Assembly (NCBI GenBank): GCA_947346365.1
Contig: CANAAV010000002.1
Span: 124,001-188,000 of the forward strand
DNA length: 64,000 bases
Direction: 5' to 3'
Source: an uncultured Flavonifractor sp.
GTDB lineage: Bacteria; Bacillota; Clostridia; Oscillospirales; Oscillospiraceae
A program made the translations under genes and the position numbers. A model generated the notes under the pieces. The model was not told the origin of the DNA, made no database searches, and saw only the letters and a list, made by a program, of their open reading frames with translations. This document shows positions 24,807-33,624 of the stretch, piece by piece; the first letter of the stretch is position 1, and every line of letters begins with the position of its first letter.

Positions 24807-24840
24807 AGAATGGAATTCGGCCTTTGGGGGAGGTACAGGC

Positions 24841-25770
24841 ATGGACGCAAGAAAATTGGCGCTGGATGTGCTGGAGCAGGTGCGCCGCGCGGTGGTGGGC
24901 AAGGACGAGGTGCTGATTAAGGTTCTGCTGGCCACCCTGGCCCAGGGGCATATTCTGCTGGAGGACATCCCCGGCGTGGGCAAAACCACCATGGCTTTGG
25001 CCTTCTCCAAGGCTCTGGATCTGCGCTATGGGCGGGTGCAGTTCACTCCGGACGTGATGCCCTCGGATATTACGGGCTTTTCCTTGTATAACAAGCAGAC
25101 CGGACAGATGGAGTACCAGCCGGGGGCGGTGCTGTGCAACCTATTTTTGGCCGATGAGCTCAACCGGGCCACCAGCCGCACCCAGTCCGCACTGCTGGAG
25201 GCCATGGAGGAGGGGCAGGTGACGGTGGATGGTACAGCCCACCCGGTGCCCCGGCCTTTCCTGGTCATCGCAACCCAGAACCCGGCCGGCGCCTCGGGCA
25301 CCCAGCTGCTGCCGGACTCTCAGCTGGACCGCTTTATGGTGCGGCTGTCTATCGGCTATCCGGAGCCCCTCCACGAGATGGACATGGTCCGGCGCAAGCA
25401 GGAGGGAAATCCGCTGGAGCGGGTGGGACGGGTCATGGGCCTAGGGGAGCTGGAGCAGCTGCGCCGGATGTGCGGGCAGGTGCACGTATCCGATCCGGTG
25501 CTGGATTATATCGTCCGTCTGGTGGGGGCCACCCGGAGCCACCCCAGCATTCTCCAGGGCGGGAGCCCCCGGGCCACCTTGGCTGTGACGGCAATGGCGC
25601 GGGCCGCGGCCCTGGTGCAGGGCCGGGATTATGTCATCCCGGAGGATGTGCGCCGGATTTACCCGGACGTGATTGCCCATCGGCTGCTGCTGGCCCCCAA
25701 GGCGGGGGTAAGCGGAACGGCCCTGGCGGAAGAGCTGCTGAAGGCGATCCCCGCACCGCGCATCAAGTGA
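24841..25770 (+). CDS. MoxR-family AAA+ ATPase
   Basis: A 309-residue AAA+ protein: Walker A EDIPGVGKTT, Walker B LFLADELNRA, sensor 1 VIATQNPAG and the C-terminal lid GASPRA-like GGSPRATLAVT. MoxR ATPases act as chaperones for partner complexes, often with VWA-domain proteins. Here, as in many bacteria, the gene heads an operon with a DUF58 protein and a transmembrane transglutaminase. The three-gene set is common, but its client is undefined. The next gene starts 7 bases later. Confidence 0.92.
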   Translation: MDARKLALDVLEQVRRAVVGKDEVLIKVLLATLAQGHILLEDIPGVGKTTMALAFSKALDLRYGRVQFTPDVMPSDITGFSLYNKQTGQMEYQPGAVLCNLFLADELNRATSRTQSALLEAMEEGQVTVDGTAHPVPRPFLVIATQNPAGASGTQLLPDSQLDRFMVRLSIGYPEPLHEMDMVRRKQEGNPLERVGRVMGLGELEQLRRMCGQVHVSDPVLDYIVRLVGATRSHPSILQGGSPRATLAVTAMARAAALVQGRDYVIPEDVRRIYPDVIAHRLLLAPKAGVSGTALAEELLKAIPAPRIK

Positions 25771-25777
25771 GGAACCT

Positions 25778-26776
25778 ATGATACACCGCAGGATTGCCTA
25801 CGTGGGGGCCCTGGGGGCCGCCGTGCTTTTTCAGATCTTTTTTAAGGGCTATTTCTCCAGCTTTTTGCTGGTTTTGGTGGCGCTGACCCCGGTATTGTCC
25901 CTGGCCTTGAGCCTGCCGGGGATGCTGCTGTGCGCCTTGGAGCTCTCCCCCTGTGCGTCTATGGTGGTCCGGGGGGAGGAGGCCCGGTTTCAGGTGCTGC
26001 TGCATGTGGGTGCGCGCCTGCCCTTGGCGCGGGTACGCCTGACGGTGGACTGCCTCAACCAGATGACGGGGGAAAAGGAGGCATTGCACCGGGATTTGTG
26101 GGGCGGCGGAGCGGCGTTCTCCCTGACGGCGGACGCACGCCACTGCGGGCGTCTGGTGTGCAGCGTCCGAAAGGCATGGGTCTGTGACCTGCTGGGACTG
26201 CTCTGCCTGCCGGTGCGCACCTGTGGCACGGCGGCGCTGGTGGTGCTCCCCGTGCCTGTGGACCCGGATGAGCCGCCGGATTTTGCCGGGGAAGAGCAGC
26301 AGGGGGCCACCTTGCGTCCCCGCCCTGGCGGCGGACCGGGGGAGGACTACGATCTGCGCTCCTACCGCCCCGGCGACCCCATGAAGAGCGTCCACTGGAA
26401 GCTGTCCACCAAGCGGGATGAGCTGGTGGTGCGGGAGGTGCTGGAGCCCGTGCGGGCTCAGCTCTATCTGAGCTATGACCACTTCGGCACGCCGGAGGAC
26501 CTGGACCGGACCATGGACCGTCTGACGGCGCTGTCCCGGCTGCTGCTGGAGCGGGAGCGGCCCCACTGTATCCTGTGGGCGGACCCGGTGAGCGGGGAGC
26601 TGCGGGAGCGCTTGGTGGAAGCGGAACGGGGGCTGATTGGGGCCCTGGCGGAGGATTTTTCATTCCCCGCGCCTTTGACGGGCCGTTCCGCGCTGGAACA
26701 GACCCTTCCCGGCGGAAGGAATGTGCGGCGCATCCATGTGACGCCCCACGGACTGGAAGGAGGGGAGGCCTTATGA
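25778..26776 (+). CDS. DUF58 domain-containing membrane protein
   Basis: A 332-residue protein with two adjacent hydrophobic segments near the N-terminus (about residues 8-55). The DUF58 core follows: GEDYDLRSYRPGDPMKSVHWKL, seen as RSYRPGDPMKSVHWKL, is diagnostic. The C-terminus is a degenerate VWA-like fold without a full MIDAS. It lies between moxR and a transglutaminase gene and overlaps the latter by four bases (ATGA). Proteins of this set are thought to act at the membrane, the MoxR partner remodelling the DUF58 protein; this is inferred from genomic association. Confidence 0.88.
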   Translation: MIHRRIAYVGALGAAVLFQIFFKGYFSSFLLVLVALTPVLSLALSLPGMLLCALELSPCASMVVRGEEARFQVLLHVGARLPLARVRLTVDCLNQMTGEKEALHRDLWGGGAAFSLTADARHCGRLVCSVRKAWVCDLLGLLCLPVRTCGTAALVVLPVPVDPDEPPDFAGEEQQGATLRPRPGGGPGEDYDLRSYRPGDPMKSVHWKLSTKRDELVVREVLEPVRAQLYLSYDHFGTPEDLDRTMDRLTALSRLLLERERPHCILWADPVSGELRERLVEAERGLIGALAEDFSFPAPLTGRSALEQTLPGGRNVRRIHVTPHGLEGGEAL

Positions 26777-29154
26777 CGCAGTCCTCCTCCGGCGCGCGGC
26801 GCAAAAGGGGAGTGCTGAGCGCCGTGCTGGATGGGACGCTGCTGTTTCTGGCCCTGTGGGGCAGTGTCTTTTCCTTCTCCACCGCTTTTGCCCTACGGGT
26901 CTATCCCGCCTGCCTGCTGGCGGGCTGCGCGCTGGGAGCGGTGGTGTTTACGGCGGTGTTCTCCCTGCCCAAATACCGCTGGGCCGCGCTGCTGGCGATC
27001 GCCGCCGGGTGGTGCTGGGCGCTGTGGCAGCTACGGCAGGCGCTGGTGCTGGGGGAGATTTCCCTGCGCTGTTCGGTGGTAAACGCCTGTGAGGAAAGCC
27101 TGGGGACAGAGCGTTACATCCAGCCCATCGCCCAGCTGCCCGATGAGGTTTGGCAGGGGGCCTGTACCGTGCTGGTGCTGGCGGCGGTGGTTCCCGCGGC
27201 CCTGATTCTGGGCTTTGCCATCGTGCGGCAGCGGTCCTTCTGGCTGACGGCCCTGGCCAGCACACCCTTTTTGGCGGTCCCGCTGGCCTTTACCATCACC
27301 CCTGCGTGGCTGCCCCTGATGGCGGTGCTGGTGTGCTGGGGGACGCTGCTGCTCTCGTCGCTGACCGTTCGGGCCGGGCGGAAAAACTGGAACCGGATGC
27401 GCCTGACAGGACTTTTGACCTCAGCGCTGCTGCTGGCGCTGCTCACCGCTGCCATGCCTCAGGAGCGCTACCGGCGCCCCGCCTGGGCGGACAGGGCCAA
27501 CGATAAGATTGTCAACTGGGCCACGGAGCTCAGCGACCGGCATTTTTCTCACATGGAGCTGCTGCCCGGCGGCAACGGCGGCGGACTGCTCCGCGCCGAG
27601 GAGCAGGTGGACCTGGCGGGAGCGGGGCCCCTGCGCTTCTCCGGGCGGACGGTGCTGGATGTGCGCAGCTCGGATCTGCGGGGGCGCATTTACCTGCGGG
27701 GCTTCTCCAGCGCTGTGTACGATGGAAAGAGCTGGGGACCTCTGGAGGATGAGGCCTATCAGGACCTGGAGGAATACTGGAGGAGAAGGATATCATCATC
27801 ATCTTTTCGGTACCGGCCCGAGCGCGGCGGCGATGAAGAGGGGGAAGAGCCGCCCGCTTCCCTGGAGGAGCAGCTCAACGGCTTTCAGCCCATCAACTTT
27901 CCCGCCCTGGCGGCGCGGGAGAGCGCGCCGGGGCGGAAGTATGCCAAAATCAGCGTGCGCAGCGTGGGGCCCAGCTCCGGCTGTGTGTACTTCCCCTATC
28001 ATCTGCTGACAACTCCGGGTGAGCTCTCCGGAGCGGAGTTTGTCCAGGATTCCTATCTGGCTCCGGCAGAGGGAGTGGAGACCCACACCCTCTATCTGAT
28101 GCCGGACAGCTCCCCGCTGGATGGGTTCAAGCTCCCGGAGGAAGCCGTCCCAGCGGAGCGGCTTTACTACAATGCTCTTGTATGGGATGTATATACCCGC
28201 TATCCAAACAGCGCAGACCTGCGGCAATCCCTGACGGACTGGGTGCGCGGGGTGATCGATACCCCGGAGGCATACCTGGAAGAGGGAGCGGAGAACAGAC
28301 ACTACCAGATGCTGGTTCAAAGGGGCGTAAACACGCAGGCCGAGTGGGCTTTGCACATGGCGGGGCTGATTCGGGACAGCCTGGATTTCCTGGCGGAGTA
28401 CGACCCGGACACCCCCGCTGCCCCGGAGGGGGAGGATTTTACGGCCTATTTCCTGGCCCAGAGCCGCCGGGGGTACTGTATGCACTTTGCCAGCGCCGCT
28501 GCGCTGCTGCTGCGCTATACCGGCATACCTGCCCGGTATGTATCTGGCTATGTGGCGGATATCCCGCCTTCCGGCCGGGTGCAGGTGCCCGATTCCGCCG
28601 CCCACGCCTGGGTGGAAATTTATTTAGAGGGCTACGGGTGGTATCCCGTGGAGGTGACCCCCGCCTATGCGGGAGGAGAACCGGCGCACAGCGGGGCGGG
28701 CGGCGAGCAGGCCGTACCCACGCCTACGCCTACTCCTACGCCTGCCCGTACGCCGCCGCGGACCAATACGCCTAGACCCACCGCCGCCCCCCAGCAGGAG
28801 AAGGTGGACCTGCGCCCGGTGTGGAGTGGATTGATCGTTTTACTGGCGGTGGGTTTACTTCTTTTGCGGCGGCATTTGGTCCGGTGGCTGCGCCGCCGGC
28901 GCTTTGCCGGAGCGGACGCCAACCGGGCGGCAATCAGCGCCTACCGCTATTTGGAGCGGCTGGTCCGCCGGGGCGGGACGATTCCGGCGCAGGCCCAGGA
29001 GCTGGCGGAGAAGGCTAAGTTCAGCCAGCATACCCTGTCCCAGGAGGAGCGGGACGCGATGACGGCTTTGGCCCAGAGAGAGGCGGAGAAGCTGTATACC
29101 GCCGCAAGTCCGGCCAAGCGGCTGCTGCTGCGGTATTTCTGGGCGCTGTATTGA
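26773..29154 (+). CDS. transmembrane transglutaminase-like protein (TgpA type)
   Basis: A 793-residue protein. Five or six membrane segments lie in the first ~220 residues and one near 690. The extracellular part between them holds a transglutaminase/papain-like domain: RRGYCMHFASAAALLLRYTG gives the catalytic Cys (about 568), and SAAHAWVEIYL the His (about 611). The third position is Glu (WYPVEVTP) where many members have Asp. A Thr/Pro repeat linker (PTPTPTPTP) precedes the last membrane segment, followed by a DUF4129-like cytoplasmic tail. It closes the moxR-DUF58 operon. The substrate is unknown; envelope protein cross-linking or cleavage is possible. Confidence 0.88.
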   Translation: MTQSSSGARRKRGVLSAVLDGTLLFLALWGSVFSFSTAFALRVYPACLLAGCALGAVVFTAVFSLPKYRWAALLAIAAGWCWALWQLRQALVLGEISLRCSVVNACEESLGTERYIQPIAQLPDEVWQGACTVLVLAAVVPAALILGFAIVRQRSFWLTALASTPFLAVPLAFTITPAWLPLMAVLVCWGTLLLSSLTVRAGRKNWNRMRLTGLLTSALLLALLTAAMPQERYRRPAWADRANDKIVNWATELSDRHFSHMELLPGGNGGGLLRAEEQVDLAGAGPLRFSGRTVLDVRSSDLRGRIYLRGFSSAVYDGKSWGPLEDEAYQDLEEYWRRRISSSSFRYRPERGGDEEGEEPPASLEEQLNGFQPINFPALAARESAPGRKYAKISVRSVGPSSGCVYFPYHLLTTPGELSGAEFVQDSYLAPAEGVETHTLYLMPDSSPLDGFKLPEEAVPAERLYYNALVWDVYTRYPNSADLRQSLTDWVRGVIDTPEAYLEEGAENRHYQMLVQRGVNTQAEWALHMAGLIRDSLDFLAEYDPDTPAAPEGEDFTAYFLAQSRRGYCMHFASAAALLLRYTGIPARYVSGYVADIPPSGRVQVPDSAAHAWVEIYLEGYGWYPVEVTPAYAGGEPAHSGAGGEQAVPTPTPTPTPARTPPRTNTPRPTAAPQQEKVDLRPVWSGLIVLLAVGLLLLRRHLVRWLRRRRFAGADANRAAISAYRYLERLVRRGGTIPAQAQELAEKAKFSQHTLSQEERDAMTALAQREAEKLYTAASPAKRLLLRYFWALY

Positions 29155-29165
29155 GAAAATTAAGG

Positions 29166-29192
29166 AAGGCGGGCCGCTCGGCGGCCCGCCTT
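29166..29192. terminator. bidirectional terminator between the moxR operon and the LTA-synthase-like gene
   Basis: AAGGCGGGCCGC-tcg-GCGGCCCGCCTT followed by TTCT on the plus strand and by TTAATTTTC on the minus strand. It lies between two convergent stop codons 40 bases apart and can serve both transcripts. Confidence 0.85.
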
Positions 29193-29194
29193 TT

Positions 29195-31066
29195 CTATTC
29201 GTGCAGGGAGAAAAAAGATTCCACCCGGTGGGATTTGTCAAAGATGTTGTTGTACTGGAGCATTTGGTACTCCTCCAGCCGCCGGGCCAGGGGCTCGGGC
29301 AGAGGTTCGTTTTCTCCGTACCAGGTTCCGGAACGGTCCTGAATTCCCACGGTATTGATGACGGGCAGGTCCCGGTAGAGCTCAGAGAGGAAGCGCTGAT
29401 ACCCGGTTTGGGGAAGGCCGGCCGTCTCCATGAGCAGAGCGGAGAGGTAATTTAAAGAGAGCGCTACGCCGTCCCGCTCCGGAATGTCATAATTGGCCCA
29501 CAGAACAAAGGGAGTCATCTGCTTTTTTTGGGCCAGAGCGGGCTCAGGATCGCTGCCCAGGACGGCCGTATAAAAGTTAGTGGCCACCTGGGGCTGGTGA
29601 TCTCCGAACATGAGGATCACTGTGGGCTCCTCCACCTGAGAGAAGTAATCGATTAAGTACGCGAAGGCCCGGTCGGTTTGACGGATGAGAGAAAAATATT
29701 GGTCCACAGAGGAAAAACGCCCTTCCAGCGCTCCGGTCAGCCAGACTTCCCGGTCCAAATTGGTCCAGGGCATGTTGTAGGCGCTGTGGTTCTGCATGGT
29801 GACGTTGAAGAGAAACAGGGGCTCACCCTCCTGCTTGTGCTCATACATGTGCACGAGGTTTTCAAAGTTGCACTGGTCGGAGATATAGCCGCTGGAGGCA
29901 TCCCCCCGCAGGTAGGTCCGGTTTTGAAAATCCCGCTCAAAATAGACCTGGTCAAAGCCGTAATCCCGGTAGACGCTCGGCCGGTTCCAGCCGGAGGAGC
30001 GGTAGGGGTGGGAGGCCACGCAGCGGTAGCCGAGATCCTTCATCTGCCGCACCAGGGAGGGGTCCCCGTCGGAGACGTACATCTGGTAGGGTACCGTTCC
30101 CGCGGGCAGGAAGGCGGTGGTGTTTCCGGTGAGAAATTCATACTCCGAGTTGGCGGTAGTACCGCCGAAGACGGAGGTGTAGGTATAGCCCTTCACCGTG
30201 TTTTCCGACAGAGAGCGGATAAAAGGCATGGCGTCCACATTACTGTCCACGCCGGGCAGAACGGACAGATCGGCAAAAGACTCGTTCATGATGACGATGA
30301 CATTGACCGGGCGCTGTCCCCCCTCTGGAACGGCGGCGGCGGACTGGCTGAGAGAGTCCCCGGCCAGAGCGTCCAGCGCGGTCTGGGAGTAGCCATCGGG
30401 CCGCTCTACATGCATGTATTTTAGGCAGACGGCGAAATTCAGAGCCAGGCCGTTGCCGCGGGTAGTCCACATAGAGGGCTCGATGCCCAGAGCGCCGACA
30501 AGGCCGGTGCAGAAAAAGACCGCGGCATAGCCGGCGCACAGACCCGCCGCCGGGAGGGAAAATTTCCAGGACAGGGGGCGCTTCTCCTCCTTGGGCAGGA
30601 GGGAGACCAGCAGCAGGCAGGCCAGTAGGATCAAAAAGGTAATGGACTGAAGCCGGTCGGGAGTGTAATTGTACTGCCCCGCCACATTGACCGCCGTGCC
30701 CAGGGTGAGCAGGTCTCCGGGGAAAAGAGTCCGCCCCCGGAAGGAGATCAGATAGTGGTTGACGCATCCGAACGCCCAGGCCAGTCCCAGGCCCCACTTG
30801 ACCGCGGCGGCCCGCCGCCGGAGCAGAAGGAAGAGCAAAAGCTCGCCGGTGTAATACCAAGCCAGGTTCAAGGCATTTTGAATGGGGGAGAAATCGGTCC
30901 AGGGGTTGTTGTAGTTCAGCACCTCTACCAGAGTAAAGGACAGCAGGGGCGCCAGAACCAGCAGAGAGCGGGATACCCAGGCGGCTTTTGCGCTGGTGAG
31001 ATTCAGTTTGGGGTAGGAAAAACGCCGCCGGACAGGGGGGCGCTCTATAAAAATAGGGGTGCTCAT
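29195..31066 (-). CDS. LTA synthase family protein (membrane sulfatase-fold transferase)
   Basis: A 623-residue protein with about five membrane helices in residues 30-195 and an extracellular alkaline-phosphatase/sulfatase-fold domain. The catalytic set of LtaS-type enzymes is visible: Glu262 in IMNESFADLSVL, the Thr nucleophile in FGGTTANSEYEFLTG (about 303), His in VTMQNHSAYNMPW, and the metal-binding LMFGDHQPQ. Relatives transfer glycerol-phosphate to a lipid anchor or modify other glycans; the exact polymer is uncertain here. Monocistronic, with a promoter overlapping the hairpin behind the upstream ABC operon. Confidence 0.88.
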   Translation of the reverse strand: MSTPIFIERPPVRRRFSYPKLNLTSAKAAWVSRSLLVLAPLLSFTLVEVLNYNNPWTDFSPIQNALNLAWYYTGELLLFLLLRRRAAAVKWGLGLAWAFGCVNHYLISFRGRTLFPGDLLTLGTAVNVAGQYNYTPDRLQSITFLILLACLLLVSLLPKEEKRPLSWKFSLPAAGLCAGYAAVFFCTGLVGALGIEPSMWTTRGNGLALNFAVCLKYMHVERPDGYSQTALDALAGDSLSQSAAAVPEGGQRPVNVIVIMNESFADLSVLPGVDSNVDAMPFIRSLSENTVKGYTYTSVFGGTTANSEYEFLTGNTTAFLPAGTVPYQMYVSDGDPSLVRQMKDLGYRCVASHPYRSSGWNRPSVYRDYGFDQVYFERDFQNRTYLRGDASSGYISDQCNFENLVHMYEHKQEGEPLFLFNVTMQNHSAYNMPWTNLDREVWLTGALEGRFSSVDQYFSLIRQTDRAFAYLIDYFSQVEEPTVILMFGDHQPQVATNFYTAVLGSDPEPALAQKKQMTPFVLWANYDIPERDGVALSLNYLSALLMETAGLPQTGYQRFLSELYRDLPVINTVGIQDRSGTWYGENEPLPEPLARRLEEYQMLQYNNIFDKSHRVESFFSLHE

Positions 31067-31152
31067 GGCAATACCTCACAGCTGGGCGGTTTGACTGAAG
31101 AAAGCTGGAAGACGTTGGGCTTCAACGGATTCCGCATAATTCAGCGGGCATT

Positions 31153-31181
31153 ATTATAGCAACCAAAGCCCGAAAGCGCAA
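31153..31181 (-). promoter_or_regulatory. sigma-A promoter of the LTA-synthase-like gene, embedded in a terminator hairpin
   Basis: Minus strand: TTGCGC (31176-31181), 17-bp spacer, TATAAT (31153-31158). The -35 box covers the loop and inner stem of the preceding hairpin. Confidence 0.7.
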
Positions 31182-31197
31182 GGCGCTTTCGGGCTTT
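31165..31197. terminator. hairpin between the ABC operon and the LTA-synthase-like gene
   Basis: AAAGCCCGAAAGCGC-aag-GCGCTTTCGGGCTTT, a perfect 15-bp stem. The longer T-run (TTTTT) is on the plus strand; reading in the minus direction of the ABC operon only TTTGGTTG follows. It is therefore a moderate terminator for that operon. Confidence 0.65.
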
Positions 31198-31209
31198 TTA
31201 AAAAAACCT

Positions 31210-31809
31210 TCATATATTCCGGTTGGAAGGTTCTTCCACCTGGGTCAGCGGCGGTCCGGCGGTGAACACCACACGGTCGCAGCGCTCCAGCACCGCGGTC
31301 TGGTGGCTGCACAGCAAAACAGGAACGCCCAGCTGCCGCAGCCGGTCCAGAATGCGCCCTGCCCTGGGGGGATCCACGCCGGTGAAGGGCTCGTCCAGCA
31401 GCAGCAGCGCGCCGCCGCAGGCCAGGCAGCGGGCCAGGGCCAGCCGCCGTCCCATACCGCCGGAGAGCTGGGCGGGATAGCTGTGCGCCTCCCCGTCCAG
31501 CTCCACCAGGGCCAGCCAGCGGGAGACTTCCCCCCAGCGGCGGCGAGGCAGTACGTCGGCAATGTGCTGCCCCGCCGTGCGCCAGGGCAGCAGGCGGTCC
31601 TCCTGAAAGAGAAGGGCGGTCTGTGCCGGGACCAGAACCCTGCCGGATTCCACCGGCTGAAGGCCGGAGAGCACCCGCAGCAGCGTTGTTTTTCCACAGC
31701 CGGAGGGGCCGGACAGGACGGTAAGGCCGGAGCTCGGAATTTCCATGGAGAAATGCGCTAAAACGGTTTTTTCCCCAAAACGAACGGTAATATTTTCGAC
31801 CCGGATCAC
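31210..31809 (-). CDS. ABC transporter ATP-binding protein (NitT/TauT-like)
   Basis: A 199-residue ATPase starting at a GTG that overlaps the permease stop (GTGA). Walker [13 protein letters not shown]-loop FQEDRLLPW, signature [15 protein letters not shown], Walker [13 protein letters not shown] and the H-loop LLCSHQ are all present. FQEDRLLPW is typical of the SsuB/TauB/NrtD group. At 199 residues it is shorter than usual (about 240-260) but lacks no motif. It energises uptake by the upstream permease and lipoprotein; the substrate is not readable. Confidence 0.88.
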   Translation of the reverse strand: MIRVENITVRFGEKTVLAHFSMEIPSSGLTVLSGPSGCGKTTLLRVLSGLQPVESGRVLVPAQTALLFQEDRLLPWRTAGQHIADVLPRRRWGEVSRWLALVELDGEAHSYPAQLSGGMGRRLALARCLACGGALLLLDEPFTGVDPPRAGRILDRLRQLGVPVLLCSHQTAVLERCDRVVFTAGPPLTQVEEPSNRNI

Positions 31810-32582
31810 AGTGCGAGCCTCCTTCCCGCCCGCCGGAGTAGCAGGCCCAGGGCCCAATCCAGCGCAAGGCTCAAGGTGATGACCACCGCGGTCCAGGCAA
31901 ATAGAGCGGGAGTATCCAGGGTGAGCTTGGCGGCGTAGAGCTGGGAGCCGATGGCGGGGCGGGGCTGACAGAGAACCTCCGCGGCTACTCCGGCTTTCCA
32001 GGCCAGGCCCAGCCCGGTGGAGCAGCCGCTGGCAAAGTAGGGGATAGCGGAGGGCAGATAGACCAGCGCGAAGGTCCGCCATGGGCCGAAACGGTAAGCT
32101 GCGGCGGCCTCCAGCAGCTGAGAACTGGTAAGATGAATTCCTTTACAGACATTGGCCCACAGGACAGGGAGGACCATCAACCCGGAGATAATTCCCGGCA
32201 CCCGGCCGGTAGGCACCCACAGGAGGATCAGGACAATAAAAGAGGCCACCGGCGCGGCCCGCAGAACCTTTACGGCCGGGGAGAGCAGCCGGTCTGCCCA
32301 AGAAAAGGCACAGGTGAGTACCGCCAGAGCGCTGCCCGCCAGGGCGCCCGCCAAAAAGCCGCCCAAAATCCGGCCCAGGCTGATGAGGGCGCTGCGCCAA
32401 AAGTCCTCAGTGACTGCCAGCTCGGCCAGCCGTGCGGCGGTGGCGAGAGGGCTGGGGAGAAGGAGCTCTTTTCCCACGGATAGGGCCGCAAGCTGCCAAA
32501 ACCCCAGCCAAAAGGCCAGGGGCAGGGCAGTTTTTTGTAATAACTGTTTGCTGTGATTACGGAATGTAGTAAAACGCGTCAT
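31806..32582 (-). CDS. ABC transporter permease (NitT/TauT-like)
   Basis: A 258-residue membrane protein with about six helices and the BPD_transp_1 coupling loop [24 protein letters not shown], seen as [20 protein letters not shown]. The ATG start lies inside the 3' end of the binding-protein gene (26-base overlap), so translation is coupled; longer upstream frames are rejected because they overlap that gene further. It forms the channel with the ATPase. Substrate unknown; the family moves nitrate, sulfonates, taurine, thiamine precursors and similar small molecules. Confidence 0.87.
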   Translation of the reverse strand: MTRFTTFRNHSKQLLQKTALPLAFWLGFWQLAALSVGKELLLPSPLATAARLAELAVTEDFWRSALISLGRILGGFLAGALAGSALAVLTCAFSWADRLLSPAVKVLRAAPVASFIVLILLWVPTGRVPGIISGLMVLPVLWANVCKGIHLTSSQLLEAAAAYRFGPWRTFALVYLPSAIPYFASGCSTGLGLAWKAGVAAEVLCQPRPAIGSQLYAAKLTLDTPALFAWTAVVITLSLALDWALGLLLRRAGRRLAL

Positions 32583-33621
32583 CGGGAATGGCCCCTCCAA
32601 TCGAAGCGGGGTCGGCGGCGAAGAGTACCTCATAGTAGCTGGCGATGTCCATAAGATCGCTGGAGGTGATCCAGACCAGGTTGGCCTGGGGAATAGCGGC
32701 CTGGGCCACGGCGGCCTTGGGGACAATGCCGAACTGCTCCATCAGGGCGGCGGCCTCGGCTGGATTGTCGAGCGTATAGCGGATTGAGGAGGCAAAGTCG
32801 GACAGGATGCTGCGGGTCAAATCCCCGTGCTCCTCCAGCCACTGCTTTCGGGCTACCAGACAGCCCATGGTAAAGGTGCCTTGGGCTCCGGCGCTGCGCC
32901 AGGCGCTGTTGAGATCAATGGCGTCGCGCACGTCCTGGTTTTGCATCATAACGCTGGTAGCGGCGGGGACGGGGAGCATGCCTAGAGCGGCCTCTCCGGA
33001 GGCCATCAGAGCGGTGAGCTCATCGCTGGCTTTCCACTCGATGGTCACGTCAACGCCGGGGGTGAGTCCGTTTTGCTCCAGAAGATAGTTGAGCACGTAT
33101 TCCGGATTGGCCCCCTGCCCGGTGGCGTAGAGCGTCTTGCCGGCCAGATCCGCCAGGCTGTGGACGCTCTCTCCGTTTTCCAGAATATGAAGTACCCCTA
33201 AGGTGTTCAGAGCCAAAAGCTGGATTTCACCCCCGGTCCGATTATACAGGGCAGCGGCCAGATTGGTGGGGATTGCCGCCAGATCCAACTCCCCGTTGAT
33301 GAGCTTGGGCACGATGTCGTTGGCGGGATCCGAGCCCAGGGTTACATTATAGGAAGCGGCGGCAGAGCCGCTGTCGTTGTCAGACAGCAGTTTGGCGGCT
33401 CCCATGCCTGTAGGGCCCTTGAGCAGGCCCAGGTTCACCGTCTCACCGGCGGGGGTGGGAGTTTCCGGAACGGGCTGCGCCGTGGGCTGTGCCGTAGGCA
33501 CGGCGGTGGGCGCGGAAGCGGTGGGGGCCGGGGTGGAATTGCCGGCCTGAGGGGCGCAGCCGGCGAATAATCCCAGCAGCACGCACAGTCCTAAAGCCAG
33601 GGAAAGCGCTCTTTTTCTCAT
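32557..33621 (-). CDS. ABC transporter substrate-binding lipoprotein (NMT1/SsuA-like)
   Basis: A 354-residue lipoprotein: signal MRKRALSLALGLCVLLGLFAGC with a lipobox LFAGC, then a Thr/Pro/Ala-rich linker (about residues 28-58), then a periplasmic-binding-protein fold of the NMT1/THI5-like kind (LLKGPTGMGAAKLL, INGELDLAAIPTNLAA, LADLAGKTLYATGQGANPEYV). It captures the ligand outside the cell for the downstream permease and ATPase. The GPTGMG and GELDLAAIPTN features recur in clostridial transporters of undefined substrate. It lies three bases after a Crp-type regulator gene. Confidence 0.87.
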   Translation of the reverse strand: MRKRALSLALGLCVLLGLFAGCAPQAGNSTPAPTASAPTAVPTAQPTAQPVPETPTPAGETVNLGLLKGPTGMGAAKLLSDNDSGSAAASYNVTLGSDPANDIVPKLINGELDLAAIPTNLAAALYNRTGGEIQLLALNTLGVLHILENGESVHSLADLAGKTLYATGQGANPEYVLNYLLEQNGLTPGVDVTIEWKASDELTALMASGEAALGMLPVPAATSVMMQNQDVRDAIDLNSAWRSAGAQGTFTMGCLVARKQWLEEHGDLTRSILSDFASSIRYTLDNPAEAAALMEQFGIVPKAAVAQAAIPQANLVWITSSDLMDIASYYEVLFAADPASIGGAIPDDAFYYIP

Positions 33622-33624
33622 ATA

